Source: Oscillospiraceae bacterium
Lineage (GTDB): Bacteria; Bacillota; Clostridia; Oscillospirales; Acutalibacteraceae
Direction of reading: 5' to 3'
DNA: 64,000 bases
Assembly (NCBI GenBank): GCA_902786285.1
Contig: CADABX010000001.1
Coordinates: forward strand, 101,750-165,749
Positions 19,040 through 29,537 of the stretch are shown here, piece by piece. The first letter of the stretch is position 1, and each line of letters begins with the position of its first letter. The notes beneath the pieces were generated by a model that saw only the letters and a program-made list of their open reading frames with translations, ran no database searches and had not been told where the DNA came from. A program made the position numbers and the translations under genes.

Positions 19040-19189
19040 GGCGCTATGCGCCACCCTCCCCGCCGGCGGGGAGGGCAAGGCCAACGCGCGCGGTGTGCCG
19101 AACGCTTGCAAAAACGAAAGCGCTCGTCTTGGCTTCCCCGCTGGCGGGGCGCGGGTCTCCGGTGGAGACCTTTGCGGCATCGCCGCAAA
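19040..19189. repeat. Cluster of five GC-rich palindromes
   Basis: Part of a gap of about 600 bases (18982-19586). In order: GGCGC-TAT-GCGCC at 19040-19052; a perfect 22-base palindrome of the CCCTCCCC/GGGGAGGG type at 19054-19075; CCCCGC-TG-GCGGGG at 19136-19149; GGTCTCC-GGT-GGAGACC at 19154-19170; TTTGCGGC-ATC-GCCGCAAA at 19171-19189. Short open frames here run in several registers and lack coding character. This looks like a structured intergenic repeat or decayed mobile sequence. I see nothing supportable in 19190-19586. Confidence 0.6.
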
Positions 19190-19586
19190 AGCGCCGACCG
19201 AGGCGGGAGCCGAGACAGCTGTCACGCGCCAACAAACGCAGTGGCAAAACCGAAGCCTTCCATGCGCGTGACTGATGAGGTGGAAAACCGCAAACCAAGT
19301 TGCCTTGCCTGCATCGTTTTGCCGCGTTTTGCCGGGAACGGATCCTCTGACCCGAATCGCCTTGTTCCCGAAAAAAGGGCGCAATGATACACGAAGTCAA
19401 TTTTAGTCACTATCAGTATAGCATCGAAAAGTCAAGAAAGTCAAGCGGCGATCTTAAAAAGATTTAGAACTGAAAAAAATTTGTTTTAATTGTTAAAAAC
19501 CGAACGGCAACGGTTGTGCAAAATGACTGTAGCGTCGCAAATGGATGTCACGCGCATTTCACGGACGTATCATAATCATGCCAAAA

Positions 19587-19660
19587 TTGTAGCGCCGGCG
19601 TTCCGCCGGCCAGAATTTAGATTTGGGTTTAGCCCGGCCGCCGATACGGCGGCGCTACAA
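19587..19660. repeat. REP/BIME-like element, upstream copy
   Basis: 74 bases bounded by an inverted repeat (TTGTAGCGCCG ... CGGCGCTACAA). It holds two hairpins, GCCGGC-GTTCC-GCCGGC and GCCGCC-GATAC-GGCGGC, joined by a short AT-rich linker. A second copy of the same architecture lies just after the transposase gene. This is the usual arrangement of repetitive extragenic palindromes with a REP-associated transposase. Confidence 0.8.
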
Positions 19661-19710
19661 CTGGTTGATTTTTGTTATGATGCATGATAATATCTATTGG
19701 GTGATGCAAT

Positions 19711-20166
19711 ATGCCAAATTGGAAACGCAGACGACTGGAAAATTACGATTATTCACAATGCGGCGCTTATTTTGTTACGATTTGTACGATTGAAAAATAC
19801 AATCTGTTTTGGAAAAACGACACATTTCAAAACATGGATGATATCCAGTTAACAAACCTTGGCGAGATTCTTAATGTATCAATGGAAGAATTACAACGTC
19901 ACTATCCTTTTCTCCAAATCGACAACTACGTTATCATGCCCAACCATATACATTTGATTATGGTCTTGACAGAACAACGGATGTCGTTATCAACAATTAT
20001 TAATCAATGGAAAGGGTATGTCACGCGAAAATGCGGCACGCCTGTTTTTCAGCCGTCTTTTCACGATCATATCATCCGAACTGCAGACGAATACGAAAAA
20101 ATATGGAACTATATTGAAGACAATCCCCGCAAATGGAACGAGGATAAATATTATTTGGCCCTGTAG
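19711..20166 (+). CDS. REP-associated tyrosine transposase (RAYT, Y1_Tnp family)
   Basis: 151 residues, ATG at 19711. RAYTs are single-domain HUH nucleases that cut and rejoin single-stranded DNA at REP palindromes. Visible family features are the HUH motif PNHIHLI (His79, His81), the C-terminal YIEDNPRKW block with probable catalytic Tyr134, and the N-terminal GAYFVTICT strand. Length fits the family. It lies alone between two minus-strand surface-protein genes, flanked by two copies of its presumed substrate repeat (19587-19660 and 20162-20234). The stop codon TAG is made from the first bases of the downstream repeat. Likely intact and possibly active. Confidence 0.9.
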   Translation: MPNWKRRRLENYDYSQCGAYFVTICTIEKYNLFWKNDTFQNMDDIQLTNLGEILNVSMEELQRHYPFLQIDNYVIMPNHIHLIMVLTEQRMSLSTIINQWKGYVTRKCGTPVFQPSFHDHIIRTADEYEKIWNYIEDNPRKWNEDKYYLAL

Positions 20167-20234
20167 CGCCGGCGTTCCGCCGGCTCGGACACAGCTAATA
20201 TTTAACCCAGGCCGCCGATACGGCGGCGCTACAA
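20162..20234. repeat. REP/BIME-like element, downstream copy
   Basis: Same design as the copy at 19587-19660: TGTAGCGCC outer end, hairpin GCCGGC-GTTCC-GCCGGC, AT-rich linker of different sequence, hairpin GCCGCC-GATAC-GGCGGC, outer end GGCGCTACAA. The hairpins are identical between copies and only the linker differs. It overlaps the last codons and stop of the transposase gene. Confidence 0.8.
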
Positions 20235-20246
20235 AATCGCCAAATC

Positions 20247-20279
20247 AAACAACCGCCCACGATTTGTGAGCGGTTGTTT
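20247..20279 (-). terminator. Rho-independent terminator, possibly bidirectional
   Basis: AAACAACCGC (20247-20256) pairs perfectly with GCGGTTGTTT (20270-20279). It sits 15 bases past the stop of the secreted protein gene ending at 20294 and also faces the transposase gene. Confidence 0.75.
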
Positions 20280-20293
20280 TAATCATATTCGTC

Positions 20294-22303
20294 TTACTTC
20301 GCCTTTGCAAGCTTCACCTTCAGCGGGCTCGAATACGCGCTGTAGGCGTTCTTGCTCTTGTTGTTGACCGTCAGGGCGCGGACCTTGAAATAGTATGTGC
20401 CCGGGTCGAGCGTCTTGATGCTGCAGGCCGTCTTCTTGGCGGTTGCAAGCTTCTTATAGTCGCCGTCCTTTTCCGTCGCGCAGTAGATCGCATACTTCTT
20501 TGCACCCTTCACGGCGTCCCAGCTCAGCTTGATCGTCTTCTTGGCGGCGTTCGTCTTGGCCTCCAGGCCCTTCGGCGTGGCAAGCTTGATCGTGAACTTG
20601 AGCGTCTTGCTGCCACTGTAATAGCCGATCAGCTTGATCTTGACCGTATACGTGCCGACTTTCTTTCTGCCGGACGCATAGGTCACCTTGTAGTCGGTGC
20701 CGTTCTTGAGCTTGTTGCCGTCGGCGTCCTTCACAACAACGGTCGGCTTCTTGGCCTTGCCGTCATAGGTATAGGCTGTTTTGGACAGCGCAAACGATTT
20801 CACGCGTCTGACCTTGATCGGCTTGCGTTCCAGTCCGCAGACCTTGCACACGCCGGTGACCAGGCCGTTCTTTTTGGTGGTCGCTTTCGTCACCGTGTCC
20901 AGATACTGGTGGGGCGTTTTGGCAACCGTTGTGATATCGGTTTTGGCGTCGCAGACGGTGCAGTGGTGCGATTTGTAGCCGCGCTTGGTGCAGGTGGCCG
21001 GTGTGTCGATCGTCCAGTCCTTGCTCCATTTGTGGCCGGAAGCCGGCAGCTGTTCGCGGTTGAAGGTTTCGCCGCAGTTTTCGCAGATCTGCCAGCGTTC
21101 GCCGCCGTTTTCACACGAGAAGTTGTCGGAATAGATCCAGTCGCCGAACTTATGGCCGGTGGCCGCAACAACCACGGTTTCGGACACGTTGCATTCCACA
21201 CAGTATTTCTTGATCAGACCGTTTGCTTCGCAGCTGACCGGTGTAATCACTTCGGTGGTGAAGTTGTGGCCCTTGGCCTCAAGCACCTTCACTTCCGATT
21301 CGACCTTGCCGCAGATCTTGCACTTTTTGCCCTCTGTGGAGCCCTTTTCGGTGCAGGTCGGCGCAACGGCAGGCACGATCTCCCAATCGTGATATTTTTC
21401 ATCCTTGGGGATCACTTCCTGCTTGACGAATACCGTATTGCAGCGCTTGCAGTGCTTGCCTTCGGTTTTGCCGTCCTCTTTGCAGGTCGGTGCAACCGCT
21501 TCGTCGATCACGATATCGTGGCCGAGCGCGGGCTTCACATCGCCGTCATAGGTGTCGCCGCAGGCCTTGCACTTGTAGGTCGTTTTGCCCACTTCTTCGC
21601 AGGAAGGCTCCACGGTCTTGACCTTTTCATACTTGTGGCCTTCCGCCGTGATCTTTTCGCAGCCGGACAGAACCGTGCCGCAAACGGAGCACTTCGTGCC
21701 GGCCTTGTTGCCGTCGGTGGTGCAGGTCGCAGGCTTCGCCTCCACATTGACCGGCTTGTGCTCTGCCGCGGGGATCAGCTCACGTTCGGTTGCGCCGCAG
21801 CGCTTGCAGGTGTGTTCCCTCTGGCCCGGCGTTTTGCAGCTGACCGGCTCACGCAGCGTGACCCAATCGCCCCAGTCGTGGCCGAGCGCGTTAATCTCAG
21901 TCGTTGCAGTGAGCACCGTACCACAAACGGAGCACTTCTCCCCGGCGGTGTTGCCCTTTTCGGTGCAGGTCGGGTCTTTTGCGGGAATCGGGACCTTGGT
22001 GTGGCCCTTGGCCGGAATGACCGGGGTGCCGTTTTCATAGTTGATATAGGTGCAGCCGGGATAGGTGCATTTCCAACCGCGGTTCAGACCGGTCTCGGTG
22101 CAGGTCGCGTCTTTGTGCTCCACATACGGTGCGCCCGATTTATCATATTGGTGTGCGTGCGGCGGAACCGTTCCCGACTCTCCCGACGTCTGGCCGGCGG
22201 GATCGGTCGTGTCGCCCTCGGCGGCGACGGAAACGAGGGTCAGCGTGCTCAGCAGCATCAGAACCGCCAAAAGCAGCGCGAGACTTTTTTTGAAGTATTG
22301 CAT
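20294..22303 (-). CDS. Secreted CxxC-repeat protein with YDG-like and FN3 domains
   Basis: 669 residues with a signal peptide (MQYFKKSLALLLAVLMLLS, cleavage near VSVAAEG). Residues about 50-480 are some ten repeats of about 40-45 residues with the core CTExG...KCxxCG...GHxx, four regularly spaced cysteines or cysteine/histidine sets each. Then comes a domain of the kind often seen after such repeats (TAYTYDGKAKKPTVVVKD, about 505-575) and a fibronectin type III-like domain (about 577-665, SWDAVKGAKKYAIY, YYFKVRA). There is no membrane anchor or sorting motif, so it may be released or held non-covalently. The same CxxC repeat occurs in the large protein at 12571-18981, so the two may work in the same surface layer; this is inference. 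Upstream spacing to lacZ suggests its own promoter. Confidence 0.8.
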   Translation of the reverse strand: MQYFKKSLALLLAVLMLLSTLTLVSVAAEGDTTDPAGQTSGESGTVPPHAHQYDKSGAPYVEHKDATCTETGLNRGWKCTYPGCTYINYENGTPVIPAKGHTKVPIPAKDPTCTEKGNTAGEKCSVCGTVLTATTEINALGHDWGDWVTLREPVSCKTPGQREHTCKRCGATERELIPAAEHKPVNVEAKPATCTTDGNKAGTKCSVCGTVLSGCEKITAEGHKYEKVKTVEPSCEEVGKTTYKCKACGDTYDGDVKPALGHDIVIDEAVAPTCKEDGKTEGKHCKRCNTVFVKQEVIPKDEKYHDWEIVPAVAPTCTEKGSTEGKKCKICGKVESEVKVLEAKGHNFTTEVITPVSCEANGLIKKYCVECNVSETVVVAATGHKFGDWIYSDNFSCENGGERWQICENCGETFNREQLPASGHKWSKDWTIDTPATCTKRGYKSHHCTVCDAKTDITTVAKTPHQYLDTVTKATTKKNGLVTGVCKVCGLERKPIKVRRVKSFALSKTAYTYDGKAKKPTVVVKDADGNKLKNGTDYKVTYASGRKKVGTYTVKIKLIGYYSGSKTLKFTIKLATPKGLEAKTNAAKKTIKLSWDAVKGAKKYAIYCATEKDGDYKKLATAKKTACSIKTLDPGTYYFKVRALTVNNKSKNAYSAYSSPLKVKLAKAK

Positions 22304-22397
22304 TACAATCTCCCTTTCATGAAATTGGTCTATACTTACATCATAAACCAGGAATATGGCAAAATCAATGAAGGATTCTTAAATTTTTCTGTCGGAT

Positions 22398-25541
<3,144 letters not shown>

Positions 25542-25561
25542 TTATCCTTTCGGTGAAGAAT

Positions 25562-26086
25562 TTAAAAGCGGACCAGAAGCAGGATCAAGCCTGCCAGCGC
25601 GCAAAGGAACGTGATGCCCCAGCGCTCGAGATAGGCGCCGATATAGCAGCCGATAAAACCGGGCGCGAAAATGATTTTTTGAAACAGATTGCCCTCACGG
25701 TAGATCTTTTCTTTCATATTCAGCGCGTCCTCGATCGACGGATAGCTGTTGACATACAGCGAAAACGCGAACCAGTAGGCCACGATGTCCACCGCCGTCA
25801 CGATCGGGTTGCTCATATGGAACACAAACGTACCGAGTACGGGACCGATGGCGAGCAGCAGCGCGAGCACCGCGTTGAACAACGCAGGTACAAATCCGAC
25901 GGCAAACGCGCCGCCGGCTTTCGGAAAGAGCTCATGCTCGATATGCGAGCAAAGCTCGTCGCGCCGCAGAAGACGGGTGTCCTCCATCGGAATGCCGTGG
26001 ATGCGGCAGACCATCTGTTCCCACAAACAGCGCACAAACGCGCCCGGGAAGGTCAGATATCTTGTCAGAATATAAAATGCCGTCAT
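25562..26086 (-). CDS. Conserved small membrane protein, function unknown
   Basis: 174 residues with about three hydrophobic segments (roughly 59-85, 92-112 and 152-172). The N-terminal region has a conserved-looking stretch (FPGAFVRCLWEQMVCRIHGIP) and a charged region rich in Cys/His (ELCSHIEHELFP). The pattern resembles uncharacterised clostridial membrane proteins, but I cannot name a family. Its ATG shares one base with the stop of the upstream TPR gene (TGATG), so translation is probably coupled. lacZ follows after 26 bases. Confidence 0.65.
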   Translation of the reverse strand: MTAFYILTRYLTFPGAFVRCLWEQMVCRIHGIPMEDTRLLRRDELCSHIEHELFPKAGGAFAVGFVPALFNAVLALLLAIGPVLGTFVFHMSNPIVTAVDIVAYWFAFSLYVNSYPSIEDALNMKEKIYREGNLFQKIIFAPGFIGCYIGAYLERWGITFLCALAGLILLLVRF

Positions 26087-27669
26087 CAGAATTCACCTCC
26101 GTCGTCCTGCAGGAGCTGTACCATTGTGATTTTTCCTTTTTGGAATTGTTTGATCAGTTTGGACGGCGCCATTCCTGCCGAAGCGAGCACCTGCGCCATC
26201 TCGTCATAGCCCTCCTGATTGTCGCTCAGCACACTGCAAAGCGCGTACAGATTGCACGAGGAGACGCTGTAAGCCGGTGTGCCGCGGGAGGTTGTAAAGG
26301 ACATGTAGTCCTCCATCGCCTGCATCGCCTTTTCATAATCGCCCTGCAGCAGATAGCCGACGGCGAACTGCTCCTGATAGGTCGGCGCAGCACCGGCGGA
26401 CGACGAAAGATGCGCCTTTGCGTCTTCGGCAACGGCAAGGATCTTTTCGGCGTCGGGCTCCTTCTGATAGCGATAGACGTTGGCCAACGATTTATAGGCG
26501 GCCGCCTCCTGCTTGTTGATGGCGAGACAGGCGTCGACATACGCCTTTGTGCCCTCCACGTCGCCCAGCTTGGACGACAGATCGGCCATCGTGGACAGAT
26601 ACATCCACGGATGCCGGTTTTCGTCGAGCTGCTGCACAAGCTGCAGCTGTTTGAGCTGCTCCTCGTTCGGCGCTTTTTGCACATTCAGCAGCACATAACG
26701 GTAAAACTCCACAAACGCGGCATTGTGGACAGGATTGCCGTCTTCGTCCTTTTCCAGCTCCAGCGCCTGCAATTGCTTGTCGCGCTCTTCAAAATCAACG
26801 TCGGTCGCGCCGTAATACAGAATATCCTGCATGATCTCATTGATCGCACTCGACGTCTTGGAAAGCGCCGCGTATTCTTCGGTCAAAGCAAGATACTGCT
26901 TGTTCCACGGCCGCTTGAGCGCCTTTTCGCCGAGATAGGTCGTCAGCACTTCGTTTGCGTCGCCGAGATAGCCCATATCCGAAAACGTCTTCGCAAGCTG
27001 CTTAACAGCGGTGACGGAATACGCATCCTGAAAACCGGTCACGGTCTGCAGATCGGCGCCGCTCTTTTGCGATATATAGTTGGAATAAAGCGCCGCGGCG
27101 TCGCTCAGCTCGCGCGCTTCATAGTGCATTTCCGCCTCCATCAGCGTGCTGTAGTCCGCGATATAAAACGTACTGAAATACAGCGATGCCCCCGCAAGCA
27201 CAAAGGTCAGAAGCAGCATCAGCACAGCCGGCACACGCAGACCCGAGGCCTTCATCACCTCTCGGCACTCTGTGCAATAGGGATAATCCTCGCCGAATGA
27301 CGTGTCGCGTCTGCGTTCGCCGCAGCAGGTGCAAAGCTCTTCTTCGGGGATCGCCTCGTCTTCCTGCGGCTCCTCCTGCGGTTCGTCCAGCGCCTGAATC
27401 AGCGGTTCGTCGCCCGCTTTATCCAGCTCCTGCTGCAACAGGTCGCGGATACCCTCCAATTCCTGCACCAGCGCGTCTTCCATCGCCGGCGCCGGCGCAT
27501 CCTGCGTGAGTGTTTCCGCTTCGGCTGCCGACTCTTTCGCAGCAGCTTCGGCCTCAGCCGTGGTTTCTTCTGCGGGTTCGTCGACCGCTTCAGGCGTTGC
27601 TTTTGTTTCTGCATCCGCCTGCAGCGCGTCTTCCTGCAGCGATTGTTCCTTGTTTTCCAACTCGTCCAA
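26086..27669 (-). CDS. Zinc-ribbon, single-pass membrane TPR protein
   Basis: 527 residues. TTG start at 27669 with GGGAGG 8 bases upstream. The N-terminal ~110 residues are highly acidic, low-complexity Glu/Ala sequence. Next is a zinc-ribbon (CTCCGERR...CTEC, about 127-148) and one transmembrane segment (VPAVLMLLLTFVLAGASLYF, about 160-180). The C-terminal two thirds is helical with tetratricopeptide-like repeats (for example AAALYSNYI, AAAYKSLANVYRYQ, GYLLQGDYEKAMQAMEDYM). TPRs usually mediate protein-protein contacts; here they would lie on the far side of the membrane. A secretion or envelope-assembly role would be a guess. It heads the operon with the membrane protein and lacZ and has a clear promoter upstream. 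Confidence 0.7.
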   Translation of the reverse strand: MDELENKEQSLQEDALQADAETKATPEAVDEPAEETTAEAEAAAKESAAEAETLTQDAPAPAMEDALVQELEGIRDLLQQELDKAGDEPLIQALDEPQEEPQEDEAIPEEELCTCCGERRRDTSFGEDYPYCTECREVMKASGLRVPAVLMLLLTFVLAGASLYFSTFYIADYSTLMEAEMHYEARELSDAAALYSNYISQKSGADLQTVTGFQDAYSVTAVKQLAKTFSDMGYLGDANEVLTTYLGEKALKRPWNKQYLALTEEYAALSKTSSAINEIMQDILYYGATDVDFEERDKQLQALELEKDEDGNPVHNAAFVEFYRYVLLNVQKAPNEEQLKQLQLVQQLDENRHPWMYLSTMADLSSKLGDVEGTKAYVDACLAINKQEAAAYKSLANVYRYQKEPDAEKILAVAEDAKAHLSSSAGAAPTYQEQFAVGYLLQGDYEKAMQAMEDYMSFTTSRGTPAYSVSSCNLYALCSVLSDNQEGYDEMAQVLASAGMAPSKLIKQFQKGKITMVQLLQDDGGEF

Positions 27670-27702
27670 GAAAATACCTCCCTAAATGAATCAGTTCATT
27701 TT

Positions 27703-27731
27703 ATTGTAACACCAAACGAAAAAAAATGCAA
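27703..27731 (-). promoter_or_regulatory. Sigma-A type promoter of the TPR gene
   Basis: On the minus strand TTGCAT (27731-27726), a 17-base spacer containing a T-run, then TACAAT (27708-27703). The start codon is 34 bases beyond the -10 box, leaving room for the GGGAGG ribosome binding site. Confidence 0.7.
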
Positions 27732-27815
27732 CCAAAGCCGCATTTTATCTGTAAAATAATACCCTGCCTGCATCAAACGAAGCTTAATATTCTATATTAG
27801 AAATAAAAAGGGCAG

Positions 27816-27848
27816 CAGAAAGGCCATGCTCGTCACATGGCCTTTCTG
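27816..27848 (-). terminator. Rho-independent terminator of parB/noc
   Basis: CAGAAAGGCCATG (27816-27828) pairs without mismatch with CATGGCCTTTCTG (27836-27848), loop of 7. On the minus strand it is followed by a stretch ending in TTTTTATT. It closes the rsmG-parB transcript. Confidence 0.88.
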
Positions 27849-27913
27849 TTTTGGGGGGTGTGAAAGAGAAAGATAGGATCTATCATAACACGGTTGCCCG
27901 TGCCGACAGCGGT

Positions 27914-28723
27914 TCAGCCGGACGTGCGCTGTGCGGCTTTTTTCGGAATCCGGATCTCATAGATATAATCGTTTTCGTTTTCCGTGCGCTTCAGCTGCGC
28001 GTCGATCCCGGCGCTTTTCATCGTGTCGAACGCGTTGTTGATCGTGTTCAAAAAGATGCGCACATCGCTGAACAGCCGCTTTGTGGTCCGTTTTGCCGGA
28101 TTCTTCTGTGCCAGAAAGTCCGCGACCAGCTTTTCCGTCTGCGAGACATTGAGCTGGCGCGCAATCACCTTTTGCAGCACCGGCACAACATCCGCCGCAT
28201 CCAGTCGCAGCAATGCGCGCGCGTGCCGTTCACTCAGCCCGTGCTCCGCCAAAAGCAGCTGTGCCTGTCCCGGCAGCGACAACAGCCGCAGCTTGTTGGA
28301 AACCGTCGACGGCGCCTTGCCCAGCCGTCGCGCGGCCTCCTCCTGCGAAAGGCCGAATTTCTCCATCAGCTGTTCGATCGCCATCGCTTCTTCAAAATAG
28401 CCGAGATTTTGCCGCTGCAGGTTTTCGATCAGCGAAAAAATCGCCGATTTCATCTCGTTGACATCCACCACGATGCACGGAATCATTGACATACCGGCAA
28501 GCTTTGACGCGCGCAGCCGCCGTTCGCCGGACACGAGCTCATAGCCGTTTTCGCATTCCCGTACCGTAATCGGCTGCAGAATGCCGTTCATACGGATACT
28601 GATTGCCAGATTGACCAGTTCGCTCTGGTCAAAGACGCGCCGCGGCTGGTGCGGATTCGGAACAATTTTTTCCGTCGGAATCAACAAGACCTGCCCTGCC
28701 GCACGCGGCTGCTCCTGAACCAT
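27914..28723 (-). CDS. parB: ParB/Spo0J family chromosome partition or nucleoid occlusion protein
   Basis: 269 residues, ATG at 28723 with AAAGGGAGG 7 bases upstream. ParB proteins load at parS as CTP-dependent clamps and organise the origin region. The CTP-binding/ParB nuclease-like fold covers about 15-110 with the GERRLRA motif (66-72) and the ENLQRQNL segment; the helix-turn-helix is about 124-150 (LSQEEAARRLGKAPSTVSNK), with a C-terminal dimer domain after it. Position after rsmG is that of noc in B. subtilis, but two perfect parS palindromes lie within 3 kb and I see no Noc site, so ParB is favoured. No ParA/Soj gene follows. A hairpin covers the ribosome binding site. Confidence 0.85.
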   Translation of the reverse strand: MVQEQPRAAGQVLLIPTEKIVPNPHQPRRVFDQSELVNLAISIRMNGILQPITVRECENGYELVSGERRLRASKLAGMSMIPCIVVDVNEMKSAIFSLIENLQRQNLGYFEEAMAIEQLMEKFGLSQEEAARRLGKAPSTVSNKLRLLSLPGQAQLLLAEHGLSERHARALLRLDAADVVPVLQKVIARQLNVSQTEKLVADFLAQKNPAKRTTKRLFSDVRIFLNTINNAFDTMKSAGIDAQLKRTENENDYIYEIRIPKKAAQRTSG

Positions 28724-28730
28724 GAGAAAA

Positions 28731-28769
28731 CCTCCCTTTGCTGCTTACATTCTAGCACACAAAGGGAGG
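28731..28769 (-). promoter_or_regulatory. Hairpin sequestering the parB ribosome binding site
   Basis: CCTCCCTTTG (28731-28740) and CAAAGGGAGG (28760-28769) form a perfect 10-bp stem with a 19-base loop. On the mRNA the 3' arm is the parB Shine-Dalgarno sequence itself, ending 7 bases before the ATG. There is no T-run, so this does not look like a normal terminator of rsmG. Confidence 0.6.
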
Positions 28770-28823
28770 CTTGTCCATTGAATTTTGTCGACAGAAATTG
28801 CTGTGTTGTCTCCGATTTCCGCC

Positions 28824-29537
28824 TTATCCGAGCGGAAACCGTGCGATTTTTGCCGAAGGACGCGGATATGGCGCAGGTGTGGGCGACGTCTTTTTCAATT
28901 CAATAATTGTCCGCTCGCCCGCCGTTTCCAGCTGCAGCGTGTGGACTGTCTCCACGCTGCCGCCGAGGAGGCCGATCGCCTTTTTAGCCCCGGTCAGTTC
29001 CTCCTGCGTTTTGGCGCTTTTCATCGCCAGAAACCGGCCGCCGACCCTGACGAACGGCAGGCAGTATTCCGACAATACAGCGAGATTTGCGACCGCGCGC
29101 GCCGTTGCGATGTCGAACTTTTCGCGATAATCGCCGCTCTGCCCCGCCTCTTCGGCGCGCTTATGCAACAGTTCAACCTCCAGTTCCAGCGTTTGGCTGA
29201 TGTCTTCAAGCACCGTCAGCTTCTTTTTTGTGCTGTCCAGCAGCGTCACGCGCAGATCTGGCCGCGCAATCTTGAGTGCAAGACCCGGAAACCCGGCGCC
29301 CGTACCGACGTCGATCAGCTTTGCGCCCTGCGGAATTTCCACCTTTGCCAAAACGGACAGGCTGTCTGCAAAATGCTTGACACAGATCTCCCGCGGGTCC
29401 GTAATAGCGGTCAGATTGATCTTTTCGTTCCAATCGCACATCTTTTGCGCGTAGAGATCGAACCGTTCAAGCGCCCGATCGTCGAGAAAAACGCCGAGCA
29501 ACGCGGCGAGATCCTTGAGATAACTGTGGTCAATCAT
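28824..29537 (-). CDS. rsmG: 16S rRNA (guanine-N7)-methyltransferase RsmG
   Basis: 237 residues, the usual length for RsmG (GidB). It methylates N7 of a guanine in the 530 loop of 16S rRNA (G527 in E. coli numbering) using S-adenosylmethionine. The SAM-binding glycine-rich motif IDVGTGAGFPG is at about 75-85, preceded by the family's WNEKINLTAI segment (36-45) and HFADSLS (55-61); RAVANLAVLSEY follows. The gene overlaps the 3' end of mnmG by 8 bases, so the two are translated together, and it precedes parB. Loss of rsmG gives low-level streptomycin resistance in other bacteria; this copy looks intact. Confidence 0.95.
   Translation of the reverse strand: MIDHSYLKDLAALLGVFLDDRALERFDLYAQKMCDWNEKINLTAITDPREICVKHFADSLSVLAKVEIPQGAKLIDVGTGAGFPGLALKIARPDLRVTLLDSTKKKLTVLEDISQTLELEVELLHKRAEEAGQSGDYREKFDIATARAVANLAVLSEYCLPFVRVGGRFLAMKSAKTQEELTGAKKAIGLLGGSVETVHTLQLETAGERTIIELKKTSPTPAPYPRPSAKIARFPLG

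Noticed and set aside
18857-19400. Overlapping open frames upstream of the InlB-repeat gene
   Set aside because: They read through GC-rich palindromes in several registers, with no ribosome binding sites and Pro/Arg/Gly-rich translations.
27914-28723. Firm assignment as Noc
   Set aside because: Position fits noc, but perfect parS sites are nearby, no Noc-type site was seen, and the N-terminus lacks an obvious membrane-binding amphipathic helix.
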